Below are positions 42,954 to 50,837 of a stretch of DNA of 64,000 nt, one piece after another. Position 1 is the stretch's first letter. Each line of letters opens with the position of its first letter. This DNA comes from an uncultured Marinicella sp. (lineage in GTDB: Bacteria > Pseudomonadota > Gammaproteobacteria > Xanthomonadales > Marinicellaceae), in the NCBI GenBank assembly GCA_947502595.1, contig CANNAM010000013.1, positions 1-64,000 of the forward strand, read 5' to 3'. Position numbers and translations under genes: made by a program. The notes under the pieces were generated by a model. The model saw only the letters and a list, made by a program, of their open reading frames with translations. It searched no databases and was not told the origin of the DNA.

Positions 42954-43886
42954 TTAATCTTTGAATTCATCGGTGTAGCCCAGTGATTCAATCGCCCTGA
43001 TGTCATCTGTCCATGATGACTTGACTTTGACCCATAACTTCAAATTCACTTTGGCATCAATAAAAGCTTCAATTTCTTGTCTTGCCTTAATGCCTATTTG
43101 TTTTATGGCATCTCCTTTGGTACCAATAATGATGCGCTTTTGGTTATTGCGTTCCACCCATATATTGGCATGTATGTGGTGCATTTCACCCTTTATATTA
43201 TCGGCTTTGATTTCATATGCTTCAATATTAACCGTAACACTGTAAGGCAGTTCTTGATGAAACCGATCCATTAACTGCTCTCTGATTAATTCAGTTATGA
43301 AAAACCTGGTTGATCGATCTGACACCTGTTCTTCATCAAAAATTGCTTCACCTTGTGGCATGAAGTCATGAATCACATCAACCAAAGGCCCAACGTGTTT
43401 ATTTTTCAGCGCACTGATGTAATGTATGGCATCAAAGGAAAATTCTTGCATGATTTTTTCAACAAATGGAATCATCTGTTCTTTGTGCTTGAGTTTATCA
43501 ACCTTATTAACCACCAATATTTTTTTGGCATTCGACTGACTGATGATATTGGCCGCACGCAAATCTTCATCTGTCCATTTAAGTGCTTCTACTAAAAACA
43601 AAACTACATCAACATCATGCGAAGAGGATTGTGCGGTTTGGTTTAAATATTTATTTAACGCGGTACCTTTTTGATTGTGAATACCAGGTGTATCAATAAA
43701 TATGACCTGCCCACGAGCCGTGCTGTGAATGGCTAAAATTTGATGTCGAGTGGTTTGCGGTTTAGGTGAAACTATGGACAGTTTTTGCTGTAAAATTTGA
43801 TTGATCAGTGTGGATTTACCTACATTAGGTCGACCAATAACTGCCGCATATCCAGATTTATAAATTCCTGTGATATCAGAACTCAT
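42954..43886 (-). CDS. era: GTPase Era
   Basis: 310 residues. Era binds GTP and the 3' end of 16S rRNA during 30S ribosome maturation. G1 'GRPNVGKST', G3 'DTPGIH', G4 'NKVD' and the type-2 KH domain ('KRIIIGTKGDAIKQIGIKAR') are intact. It overlaps rnc by four bases (ATGA), the classic coupled arrangement. Confidence 0.96.
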   Translation of the reverse strand: MSSDITGIYKSGYAAVIGRPNVGKSTLINQILQQKLSIVSPKPQTTRHQILAIHSTARGQVIFIDTPGIHNQKGTALNKYLNQTAQSSSHDVDVVLFLVEALKWTDEDLRAANIISQSNAKKILVVNKVDKLKHKEQMIPFVEKIMQEFSFDAIHYISALKNKHVGPLVDVIHDFMPQGEAIFDEEQVSDRSTRFFITELIREQLMDRFHQELPYSVTVNIEAYEIKADNIKGEMHHIHANIWVERNNQKRIIIGTKGDAIKQIGIKARQEIEAFIDAKVNLKLWVKVKSSWTDDIRAIESLGYTDEFKD

Positions 43887-44542
43887 GATGGTCGCAAACT
43901 TTCAATGGCTTTATTGGCTGCTGATTGTTCGGCTTTTTTGATTGAGCTGCCAGTGGACTCTACCGACAGTTTCAACTCGTTAACCAGACACAACACTTTG
44001 AACCTGATTTCATTGTTAATTTCTATTTCTTCGATGGTTTTATACTCGGGTAGTTGCAAGCCTTGTTGCTGCAGAATTTCTTGTAGTTCAGATTTTGGGT
44101 CTTTTTTTATCAGTGTAGGATTGATTAACTGTAGCCATGGTTGCATCACAGACTCAATAAAGTTTTTGGCTACGTTATAACCTTGATCCAATAACACTGC
44201 ACCAAACACGGCCTCAACCGCATCGGCCAAAACTGATGACTTGTTCACACCACCAGATTTGATTTCGCCTTGGCCCAACTTTATCATTTGACCCAGCTCA
44301 TAATGCCTGCCAACTGCAGCAAGGGTTTTACCTTTAACAATTTGCGACCTGAGACGTGAAAGCTCACCTTCAGTTAAATCAGTGTATTTTTGAAACAAGT
44401 AATTTGATATCACCAGCGACAATATTGAATCACCTAAAAACTCAAGTCGTTCGTTGTTATTTTTGCCCATACTGCGGTGAGTTAAGGCCTGCTGAATCCA
44501 GTGATCCTCATGCCACTCTATGTTTTGTCCAAGAACTTTCAA
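43883..44542 (-). CDS. rnc: Ribonuclease III
   Basis: 219 residues. It cuts double-stranded RNA, including rRNA precursors. The endonuclease signature 'ERLEFLGDSILSLV' (catalytic Glu34 and Asp38) and the second acidic pair in 'LADAVEAVFGAVLLD' are present, followed by a double-stranded-RNA-binding domain from about residue 150. Translation appears to start at TTG (44542), four bases after the preceding stop; no ATG precedes the conserved N-terminus. A weak start would fit the tight control of RNase III. Confidence 0.94.
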   Translation of the reverse strand: MKVLGQNIEWHEDHWIQQALTHRSMGKNNNERLEFLGDSILSLVISNYLFQKYTDLTEGELSRLRSQIVKGKTLAAVGRHYELGQMIKLGQGEIKSGGVNKSSVLADAVEAVFGAVLLDQGYNVAKNFIESVMQPWLQLINPTLIKKDPKSELQEILQQQGLQLPEYKTIEEIEINNEIRFKVLCLVNELKLSVESTGSSIKKAEQSAANKAIESLRPS

Positions 44543-44546
44543 TTGA

Positions 44547-44906
44547 TTAATTCAGCTGTACCTGATCTTCGAAGCGCATCAAAAATGACAAGTTATATAA
44601 AAATTCTTTTTCAACTTCATATTTAACCAACAACTCCCTGCCATTACCCCTGATGACTTTGAAATCAGCTGAATTAAGATGCGTTACATAACTGATGTTC
44701 AAACGTTTCATCATTCCAGACTTTATTTGTCCAGGTGTTTTACCAGCACTTTCTGCAGCTTCTGCTTTCATGGCTTTGACCACTGAAAAATGATCCATGT
44801 ACACTGGCCCAATTTGCATGCCCGCATAAAGAAAAAAGCCCAATACTCCCAATACAAATATAAAGCCTATCAGTGTGATGCCTTGTGCTTTCTTTAATGA
44901 TTTCAT
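44547..44906 (-). CDS. DUF4845-type single-pass membrane protein
   Basis: 119 residues with one N-terminal transmembrane helix ('LIGFIFVLGVLGFFLYAG') and a small periplasmic domain starting 'MQIGPVYMDHFSVVKAMK'. This is the DUF4845 family, which in many gammaproteobacteria sits between lepB and rnc, as here. The fold resembles pilin-like secretion-related proteins, but no function is established. Confidence 0.85.
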   Translation of the reverse strand: MKSLKKAQGITLIGFIFVLGVLGFFLYAGMQIGPVYMDHFSVVKAMKAEAAESAGKTPGQIKSGMMKRLNISYVTHLNSADFKVIRGNGRELLVKYEVEKEFLYNLSFLMRFEDQVQLN

Positions 44907-44981
44907 GGTTTTACCTCTGTTATCTCAACAATTAATTTATATATTTTAACCGAATTATTATCAATTGATGCTTAATTAATG

Positions 44982-45782
44982 TCAAATTATCTTCGTGCCA
45001 ATGCGTTTCAGCCCTTCAAAGAAATTAGGAATGCGCCAATGCATCCATATGAATTGCGCTTTACCGACCAAGTTCCTTTCTGGGACCAGACCCCAAACCC
45101 GGCTGTCTGCAGAGTTATCACGGTTATCACCCATCACAAAATAATGACCTTCTGGCACAGTCAATTGGGTGAAGTTAAAGGCTTGGTTAGAGATGCCATT
45201 GATGGTCAACATTTTATGTCCAACGCCATTTAAATATTCAATCTTTTCAATCACTGTGTGTCTGGGTTGTAAATCATCTATAAAGCCTTCGTATTGACCA
45301 ACAACTTCTTGTTTAACAGCTTCACCATTTAAATAAATTTTTTCCGTTCTGGCATCAAAATAAAATTCATCACCTGGTAAGCCAATGACTCTTTTGATGT
45401 AATCATCTTTTTGGTTTGGCGGGTACCTGAATACCACCACATCACCGCGCTCTGGCTGGCCAATTTCGATGAAAGTGTCATGCAGAACAGGTAATTTAAG
45501 TCCATATGAAAATTTATTCACATAAATAAAATCTCCAGTCAATAAAGTAGGCATCATTGATGAAGAAGGGATTCTGAATGGTTCAAAAACAAAGGTTCTG
45601 ACCAGCAAAACAAATATAAACACCGGAAAGAAGGAATAACCAAACGCAATGATTGAGGCCATAACCCCGGGGTCTTGAGGTGCTTCTCCACGGTATTTAA
45701 ATTTGCCTATCAACCAACAAACCAAAGTAATGGCGCTGGCCAGCGTTAAAAATGCTTCAAAATCAAAATGAATTTCATTCAC
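44982..45782 (-). CDS. lepB: Signal peptidase I
   Basis: 266 residues. It removes signal peptides from exported proteins at the periplasmic face of the inner membrane. Two N-terminal membrane segments precede the catalytic Ser75 in 'IPSSSMMPTLLTGDF' and Lys130 in 'DDYIKRVIGLPGDE'; box E 'GDNRDNSADSRVWG' is intact. The start is a GTG with GAGGA nine bases upstream. The order lepA-lepB is conserved in proteobacteria. Confidence 0.95.
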   Translation of the reverse strand: MNEIHFDFEAFLTLASAITLVCWLIGKFKYRGEAPQDPGVMASIIAFGYSFFPVFIFVLLVRTFVFEPFRIPSSSMMPTLLTGDFIYVNKFSYGLKLPVLHDTFIEIGQPERGDVVVFRYPPNQKDDYIKRVIGLPGDEFYFDARTEKIYLNGEAVKQEVVGQYEGFIDDLQPRHTVIEKIEYLNGVGHKMLTINGISNQAFNFTQLTVPEGHYFVMGDNRDNSADSRVWGLVPERNLVGKAQFIWMHWRIPNFFEGLKRIGTKII

Positions 45783-45795
45783 TGTTCATGTTCCT

Positions 45796-47580
45796 CTAAC
45801 TGTCTACTTTTAATACGGCCAAGAAAGCCTCTTGCGGCACTTCTACACGACCAATTTGTTTCATCCGTTTTTTACCGGCTTTTTGCTTTTCTAATAACTT
45901 TTTCTTTCTCGAAGCATCACCACCATAACATTTTGCAGTAACGTTTTTACGCAATGCCTTGACTGTGGTTCTGGCAATCACTTGTGAGCCTATGGCTGCT
46001 TGAATCGCAACATCAAACATTTGACGTGGAATCAACTCCTTCAACCTATCAGTCAAATCTCGCCCACGTCGCTGCGCATTGTCTCGATGCGTTAATACCG
46101 ACAAAGCATCTACCCGCTCGCCATTAATCAGCACATCCAAGCGGATAAATGGACCAGCCAAATAATGGCTGAATTCGTACTCAAATGACGCATAACCACG
46201 ACTGACTGATTTCAAACGATCAAAGAAATCCAGCACCACTTCACTCAAAGGCAGTTCAAAAGTCAGTTGCACTTGATTGCCTAAATACTGCATGTTTTTT
46301 TGAATGCCACGCTTTTCAATACACAATGTTATGACTGAACCCACATAATCTTGAGGCAACAGTATATTGGCCGTGATGATAGGCTCTCTGATTTCTTCAA
46401 ACATAGCAGGTAAATCAGCTGGGTTATCCAGCATCACTTGGTTGCCACTTTTATCAATCATTTCATAAACCACAGTTGGCGCCGTGGTTACCAAGTCTAT
46501 ATCAAACTCACGTTCAATCCGTTCTTGTACGACTTCCATGTGGAGCATGCCTAAAAAGCCACATCTAAAGCCAAAGCCTAGTGCGGTTGAAGACTCAGGC
46601 TCAAACTTCAGTGAAGCATCGTTCAACTGCAGCTTTTCCAAAGCTTCACGCAAGTCTTGATAGTCATCGGCTGAGGTTGGAAACAAACCAGCAAATACCC
46701 GAGGCTGTGATTGCATGAACCCAGCCAATGGCTCCTTGGCTGGGTTTTGAGTTAAGGTTATGGTGTCACCAACTGGCGCACCATGCACATCTTTAATCGA
46801 TGCACTTAAATACCCCACTTCTCCACACTTAAGGTGTTTGCCTGGGGTTCTTTTAGGGGTAAATTTACCTAAGCCCTCAACCAGTTGATCAGACTTAAGC
46901 GACATGATTTGAATTTTATCTTTGACCGTTAATTCACCGTTAAATATTCGAATCAATGACACCACACCTAAATAATTATCAAACCAAGAGTCAATGATAG
47001 AGGCTTGTAGTGGTGCATCTGGAGACCCTTCAGGTGCAGGAATTCGTTGGGCAATGGCTTCAAGCACTGTATCAATGCCCAGCCCAGTTTTGGCTGAAAC
47101 CAGTAAGGCGTCAGAGGCATCAATACCAATAATCTCTTCTATTTCTTGTTTAACCCGTTCCACATCGGCCGAGGGCAAATCAATTTTATTGATCACAGGG
47201 ATCACTTCCAGACCCATTTCTATGGCAGTATAACAATTGGCCACAGACTGTGCCTCTACACCTTGAGCCGCATCAACCACCAACAAAGCCCCTTCACAGG
47301 CTGCCAGTGATCTCGAGACCTCATAAGAAAAATCCACATGACCAGGGGTATCAATCAAGTTGTATTGATAAACCTCACCAGATTCAGACGTAAACTCTAA
47401 ACAAACCGCCTGTGACTTAATGGTGATACCCCGTTCACGCTCAATATCCATGCTGTCCAAAACCTGTTTATCCATTTCACGTTCGGTCAAGCCCCCACAA
47501 ACTTGAATGAACCGATCGGCCAAGGTTGATTTACCATGATCAATGTGGGCAATGATGGAGAAGTTTCGAATGTTTTTCAT
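45796..47580 (-). CDS. lepA: Elongation factor 4 (LepA)
   Basis: About 594 residues from the ATG at 47580 ([17 protein letters not shown]), which matches the E. coli start and has AGGA five bases upstream; the longer frame to 47628 starts inside the terminator hairpin. It is a ribosome-associated GTPase with G1 'AHIDHGKST', G2 '[10 protein letters not shown]', G3 'DTPGHVDF', G4 'NKID', elongation-factor domains II, III and V, and the LepA-specific C-terminal domain ending '[19 protein letters not shown]'. It supports translation initiation or back-translocation under stress. Confidence 0.95.
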   Translation of the reverse strand: MKNIRNFSIIAHIDHGKSTLADRFIQVCGGLTEREMDKQVLDSMDIERERGITIKSQAVCLEFTSESGEVYQYNLIDTPGHVDFSYEVSRSLAACEGALLVVDAAQGVEAQSVANCYTAIEMGLEVIPVINKIDLPSADVERVKQEIEEIIGIDASDALLVSAKTGLGIDTVLEAIAQRIPAPEGSPDAPLQASIIDSWFDNYLGVVSLIRIFNGELTVKDKIQIMSLKSDQLVEGLGKFTPKRTPGKHLKCGEVGYLSASIKDVHGAPVGDTITLTQNPAKEPLAGFMQSQPRVFAGLFPTSADDYQDLREALEKLQLNDASLKFEPESSTALGFGFRCGFLGMLHMEVVQERIEREFDIDLVTTAPTVVYEMIDKSGNQVMLDNPADLPAMFEEIREPIITANILLPQDYVGSVITLCIEKRGIQKNMQYLGNQVQLTFELPLSEVVLDFFDRLKSVSRGYASFEYEFSHYLAGPFIRLDVLINGERVDALSVLTHRDNAQRRGRDLTDRLKELIPRQMFDVAIQAAIGSQVIARTTVKALRKNVTAKCYGGDASRKKKLLEKQKAGKKRMKQIGRVEVPQEAFLAVLKVDS

Positions 47581-47625
47581 TAATTCCTGTGCAGGTGTGG
47601 TTATATTATTAACAGCCATAAACAA

Positions 47626-47652
47626 CAAATCCCATGAGATTCATGGGATTTG
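47626..47652 (-). terminator. Hairpin between mucD and lepA
   Basis: CAAATCCCATGA (47626-47637) and TCATGGGATTTG (47641-47652) are a perfect 12-bp inverted repeat with a 3-base loop. In the transcribed (minus) direction it is followed by TTGTTTATGG, a broken U tract. It starts 32 bases after the mucD stop and probably terminates or attenuates transcription before lepA. Confidence 0.55.
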
Positions 47653-47683
47653 TGAATTTGGCACTATTTTATACTGTTAATGG

Positions 47684-49042
47684 TTAGCGTTCAATCACTA
47701 TAAACGTATTACCTGCACCTCGTTTAATCAATAAAACCAGCGGTTCATCTTCACTTAAACTGTCAATGGCTTCACTGAAGTCAGTTAAATTATCAATGTT
47801 CTGTTTGCCTATTTTCTTGATTACATCACCAACCCTGAGGTTTGCTCGCTCTACGTCACGCTCGGATATGGCGGTAACGATGACACCCGATTTTTCACCG
47901 GTGCGCTCTTTATCTTGCTCCGACAATTTACTGACTGAAAAACCAATACCAGCTGAGACTTCATTTTTGCCGTTGCCAGCACTGCCACCATCAGCAGTTA
48001 AACTCAAAGCATCTAATTGAGCGGTTAATTTTTTTACTTTACCGTCTCTGAACACTTCAAAAGCCACTTCTGTATCAGGCATAACACTGCCTACCACTGG
48101 CGGCAATGATTGGCTGGTTTTAATTTTTTTGTTGTTAAAGCTGATAATAACATCACCTACTTCAACACCTGCTTTTTCAGCTGCACTGTCAGGTGATACT
48201 TGGTTAACCAAAGCACCCATGGGCTTATCCATGCCGAAATAATCGGCTTTGGCTTGGTTGACATTCTCAATACCCACACCCAACAAACCACGCTTCACTT
48301 CGCCATTGGCTTGCAGTTGTTTTGCGACATTCATTGCCACATCAATAGGTACAGAAAATGAGATTCCCATGTAACCACCAGTGTTGGAGAATATCAGCGT
48401 ATTGATACCTACAACTTCACCTTTAAGGTTAATTAATGGACCACCTGAGTTACCACGATTGATGGGTACGTCTGATTGGATGTAAGGCACATACTGTTGC
48501 CTACCAATTTGGCGGCCTTTGGCACTGATTATGCCTTTGGTGACTGAATTTTCAAAACTCAGTGGCGAGCCTATTGCCATCACCCATTCACCAATTTGCA
48601 ACTCATCGGCTGAACCCAGTTTCAACTTTGGTAAATTTTTTCCATCAATTTTTAACAAGGCAATGTCACTGGCCTCATCTTCACCAATCAGTGTGGCTTC
48701 GTATTCGCGACGATCCAATAAAGTCACTAAAATCTTATCCGCACCATCGATCACATGACGATTGGTTAGAATCAATCCATCTTCTGAAATGATGAATCCA
48801 GAACCACCTGAAACGCGGTCACGGTTTTGTGGTTGATTTGGGATACCAAAAAAGCGAAACAACTCTTCATTTGGTTGTGGTGTATTGCTGGTTTTTTCTT
48901 CTGCATTTTCTCTGGCCACAATATTCACCACTGCAGGACCTGTCAACTCGGCCAGATCAACAAAATTAGGCAGATTCGATTCTTTGGCCAATGAAGTCAA
49001 ACTGAATAACATCAATGACATGAATAGATATACTCGTTTCAT
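47684..49042 (-). CDS. mucD: Periplasmic serine protease DegP/MucD
   Basis: 452 residues with a signal peptide (cleavage after 'SLTSLA'), a trypsin-like domain with the full triad His96 ('LTNRHVIDGA'), Asp126 ('ASDIALLKI') and Ser199 ('NRGNSGGPLI'), and two PDZ domains. HtrA proteases degrade misfolded envelope proteins. Placement after rpoE-rseA-rseC matches mucD of Pseudomonas, which restrains the stress sigma factor by clearing its activating signals. Confidence 0.94.
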   Translation of the reverse strand: MKRVYLFMSLMLFSLTSLAKESNLPNFVDLAELTGPAVVNIVARENAEEKTSNTPQPNEELFRFFGIPNQPQNRDRVSGGSGFIISEDGLILTNRHVIDGADKILVTLLDRREYEATLIGEDEASDIALLKIDGKNLPKLKLGSADELQIGEWVMAIGSPLSFENSVTKGIISAKGRQIGRQQYVPYIQSDVPINRGNSGGPLINLKGEVVGINTLIFSNTGGYMGISFSVPIDVAMNVAKQLQANGEVKRGLLGVGIENVNQAKADYFGMDKPMGALVNQVSPDSAAEKAGVEVGDVIISFNNKKIKTSQSLPPVVGSVMPDTEVAFEVFRDGKVKKLTAQLDALSLTADGGSAGNGKNEVSAGIGFSVSKLSEQDKERTGEKSGVIVTAISERDVERANLRVGDVIKKIGKQNIDNLTDFSEAIDSLSEDEPLVLLIKRGAGNTFIVIER

Positions 49043-49113
49043 TCTTTACTCCTTCAATTGATTGGATTAATAATCGGTAATAGACTGTAAAATTCTGGAT
49101 TAGTGCCAGACAA

Positions 49114-49578
49114 TTATAAAATCGTGACTTTTGGCCTAAATTTCAAGGGTGAAAAAGCCTGAACTCGACGTGCGGCCAAATAAACCAACAACAAACCACC
49201 TATGAATCCAAGACCTGCTGTTAAATCTGCACTGATGTTAAGCCAAACACCCACCCAATGGCCGGCAAGCAGTGACAGCATGATGATCAATAATGGCACT
49301 AAATAGAGTCGAGCACTGGACTTCATCAAATCATGGTTGTTGAACTCCAATTGCACCATTTGATTCAATAAATCAGGCCGCTGAAAGGTATCACCTGGAT
49401 CCAAGAGTTGGTATTGTGAACTTGATTTTGATAATTTAAAAAGATTGTTGTGCGAAGAAAATAAATTTATGAGCGGCTTATTACAGTTGCTAGGGCAACC
49501 AACACAACGTTCAGTTTGGATCAGGTTCAACCATACAGAGTGGTTGTTTCTGGCAACCACTCTGGCAATTCTTTTCAT
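49114..49578 (-). CDS. rseC: RseC/MucC family membrane protein
   Basis: 154 residues with a cysteine cluster near the N-terminus ('TERCVGCPSNCNK') and two adjacent transmembrane helices (about 80-102 and 105-128), the pattern of RseC/MucC. These proteins modulate sigma-E and, in enterics, help reduce SoxR. The ATG overlaps the rseA stop (ATGA). Confidence 0.88.
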   Translation of the reverse strand: MKRIARVVARNNHSVWLNLIQTERCVGCPSNCNKPLINLFSSHNNLFKLSKSSSQYQLLDPGDTFQRPDLLNQMVQLEFNNHDLMKSSARLYLVPLLIIMLSLLAGHWVGVWLNISADLTAGLGFIGGLLLVYLAARRVQAFSPLKFRPKVTIL

Positions 49579-50168
49579 TCTTCAGCGGTGTTATTCTGTT
49601 GAGCCTTTTGCCTGGTTTGAATGATGATTCGATTCACGTATTCAGTGTTGTAATACACTGGTATTTGCGGTTGGTAATTACTTTCAGACAAATACTGTTG
49701 AATTTGTGGTGTTAATGATGGGTAACGGGTGTAACCAGTTGGCTGTTCAACCCGCACCATACTGGCGTTAGGCGGATTAATGAATTGCTGTGAAGTTTTG
49801 GCGTAAACAGGGCTGTTTTGTACACTGTTCAGGTCATCTTGATTAAAAGTAAAAACCGCCACCAATGCTACTGAGGCCGCAATTGAAGCACCAGCCAAAG
49901 TCTTCATCCAACCACTGAATCGATTGGGTGCAGCTGTATCAATGGATTCTACACCAGCGTTAAGCTGCTTAACCACAGCAGCTCCCAGGTTGTCCATCAA
50001 AGGCGCATCGTGTTCTTGTTGCAGACAAGAGCGCAACATGTGGTAATTGTTCCAACTGGACTGTAACTGTTCGTCCGATTGCATGCGCTTCAATAGAAAA
50101 CGGCTGCAATCATTCGGTAGTTCACCATCCATTAATTCGGATATGTTTTGTTTTGACTTATCTGACAT
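49575..50168 (-). CDS. rseA: Anti-sigma-E factor RseA/MucA
   Basis: 197 residues. The cytoplasmic N-terminal domain ('ISELMDGELPNDCSRFLLKRM', 'WNNYHMLRSCLQ') is the RseA sigma-binding fold; a transmembrane helix at about 91-108 leads to a periplasmic tail. It should hold the sigma factor inactive until cleaved by site-1 and site-2 proteases on envelope stress. The gene overlaps rpoE by 11 bases. Confidence 0.88.
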   Translation of the reverse strand: MSDKSKQNISELMDGELPNDCSRFLLKRMQSDEQLQSSWNNYHMLRSCLQQEHDAPLMDNLGAAVVKQLNAGVESIDTAAPNRFSGWMKTLAGASIAASVALVAVFTFNQDDLNSVQNSPVYAKTSQQFINPPNASMVRVEQPTGYTRYPSLTPQIQQYLSESNYQPQIPVYYNTEYVNRIIIQTRQKAQQNNTAEE

Positions 50169-50790
50169 GTTGTTCTCTTCTTAAACTCTCATCTGCTAAT
50201 AGAGGTCGTAATGCCTGATCTATGGCATCACGTGCCCTGAATATTCTTGACCTAACTGTACCTATTGGGCAATCCATTTCGGCAGCAATTTCATCGTAAC
50301 TTAGGCCATCAACTTCTCTTAAAATAATGGCTTTTTTTAAATCTTCTGGCAATTGTGCAATTGCTTTCGACATGGTTTTTTCTAACTCTCCGCGAGAATA
50401 GACAGCGTCTGGTGTGTCCAAGTTCCTGAAATCTTCATTACTTAAAAAAGATTCAGCATCTTCAAACTCTACCTGGGTGTTTTGAATTCTTCTGGATTTT
50501 GCTACCAAATGATTTTTTGATGTGTTAACGGCAATTCTGTATATCCAAGTGTAAAAAGAACTGTCACCACGAAAGTTCGGCAGTGCCCTAAAGACTTTAA
50601 TAAAGACTTCTTGCGCCACATCTTGTATTTCATGGCGGTCTTTGATGAATTTAGCTATTACATTGGCCACTTTTTGTTGATAGCGATTAACTAACAGCTC
50701 AAATGCAGCCATCTTCCCTTGTTTCGCTTGCTCAACTAACTCTGCGTCCAACGTTTTTTCTGACATCTTATCTTGGTTTTTTGAATTCAT
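50158..50790 (-). CDS. rpoE: RNA polymerase sigma-E factor (RpoE/AlgU)
   Basis: 210 residues, the envelope-stress ECF sigma factor. 'VDAELVEQAKQGKMAAFELLVNRYQ'-type N-terminal segment, 'DVAQEVFIKVFRALPNFRGDSSFYTWIYRIAVNT' region 2 and 'LPEDLKKAIILREVDGLSYDEIA' region 4 match RpoE closely. It heads the rseA-rseC-mucD set. rseB/mucB, normally between rseA and rseC, is absent. An autoregulatory promoter candidate lies just upstream. Confidence 0.94.
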   Translation of the reverse strand: MNSKNQDKMSEKTLDAELVEQAKQGKMAAFELLVNRYQQKVANVIAKFIKDRHEIQDVAQEVFIKVFRALPNFRGDSSFYTWIYRIAVNTSKNHLVAKSRRIQNTQVEFEDAESFLSNEDFRNLDTPDAVYSRGELEKTMSKAIAQLPEDLKKAIILREVDGLSYDEIAAEMDCPIGTVRSRIFRARDAIDQALRPLLADESLRREQHVR

Positions 50791-50802
50791 TTAATTGCCT
50801 GG

Positions 50803-50830
50803 TTGGACTGTATAATGATGAAAATAGTTC
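50803..50830 (-). promoter_or_regulatory. Candidate sigma-E-type promoter of rpoE
   Basis: On the minus strand GAACTA (50825-50830), a 17-base spacer and TCCAA (50803-50807) resemble the GAACTT/TCtgA-type elements used by RpoE/AlgU. The start would fall only a few bases before the rpoE ribosome site (AGG, seven bases from ATG), giving a very short leader. Autoregulation of rpoE is known in relatives; here it is a sequence-based guess. Confidence 0.35.
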
Positions 50831-50837
50831 ATTACAA

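Noticed and set aside
43797-44180. 127-residue plus-strand frame opposite era and rnc
   Set aside because: Antisense shadow of two conserved genes; composition reflects their codon pattern.
47581-47628. Longer LepA N-terminus from 47628
   Set aside because: It begins in the hairpin downstream of mucD and adds residues absent from the family; ATG 47580 has AGGA five bases upstream.
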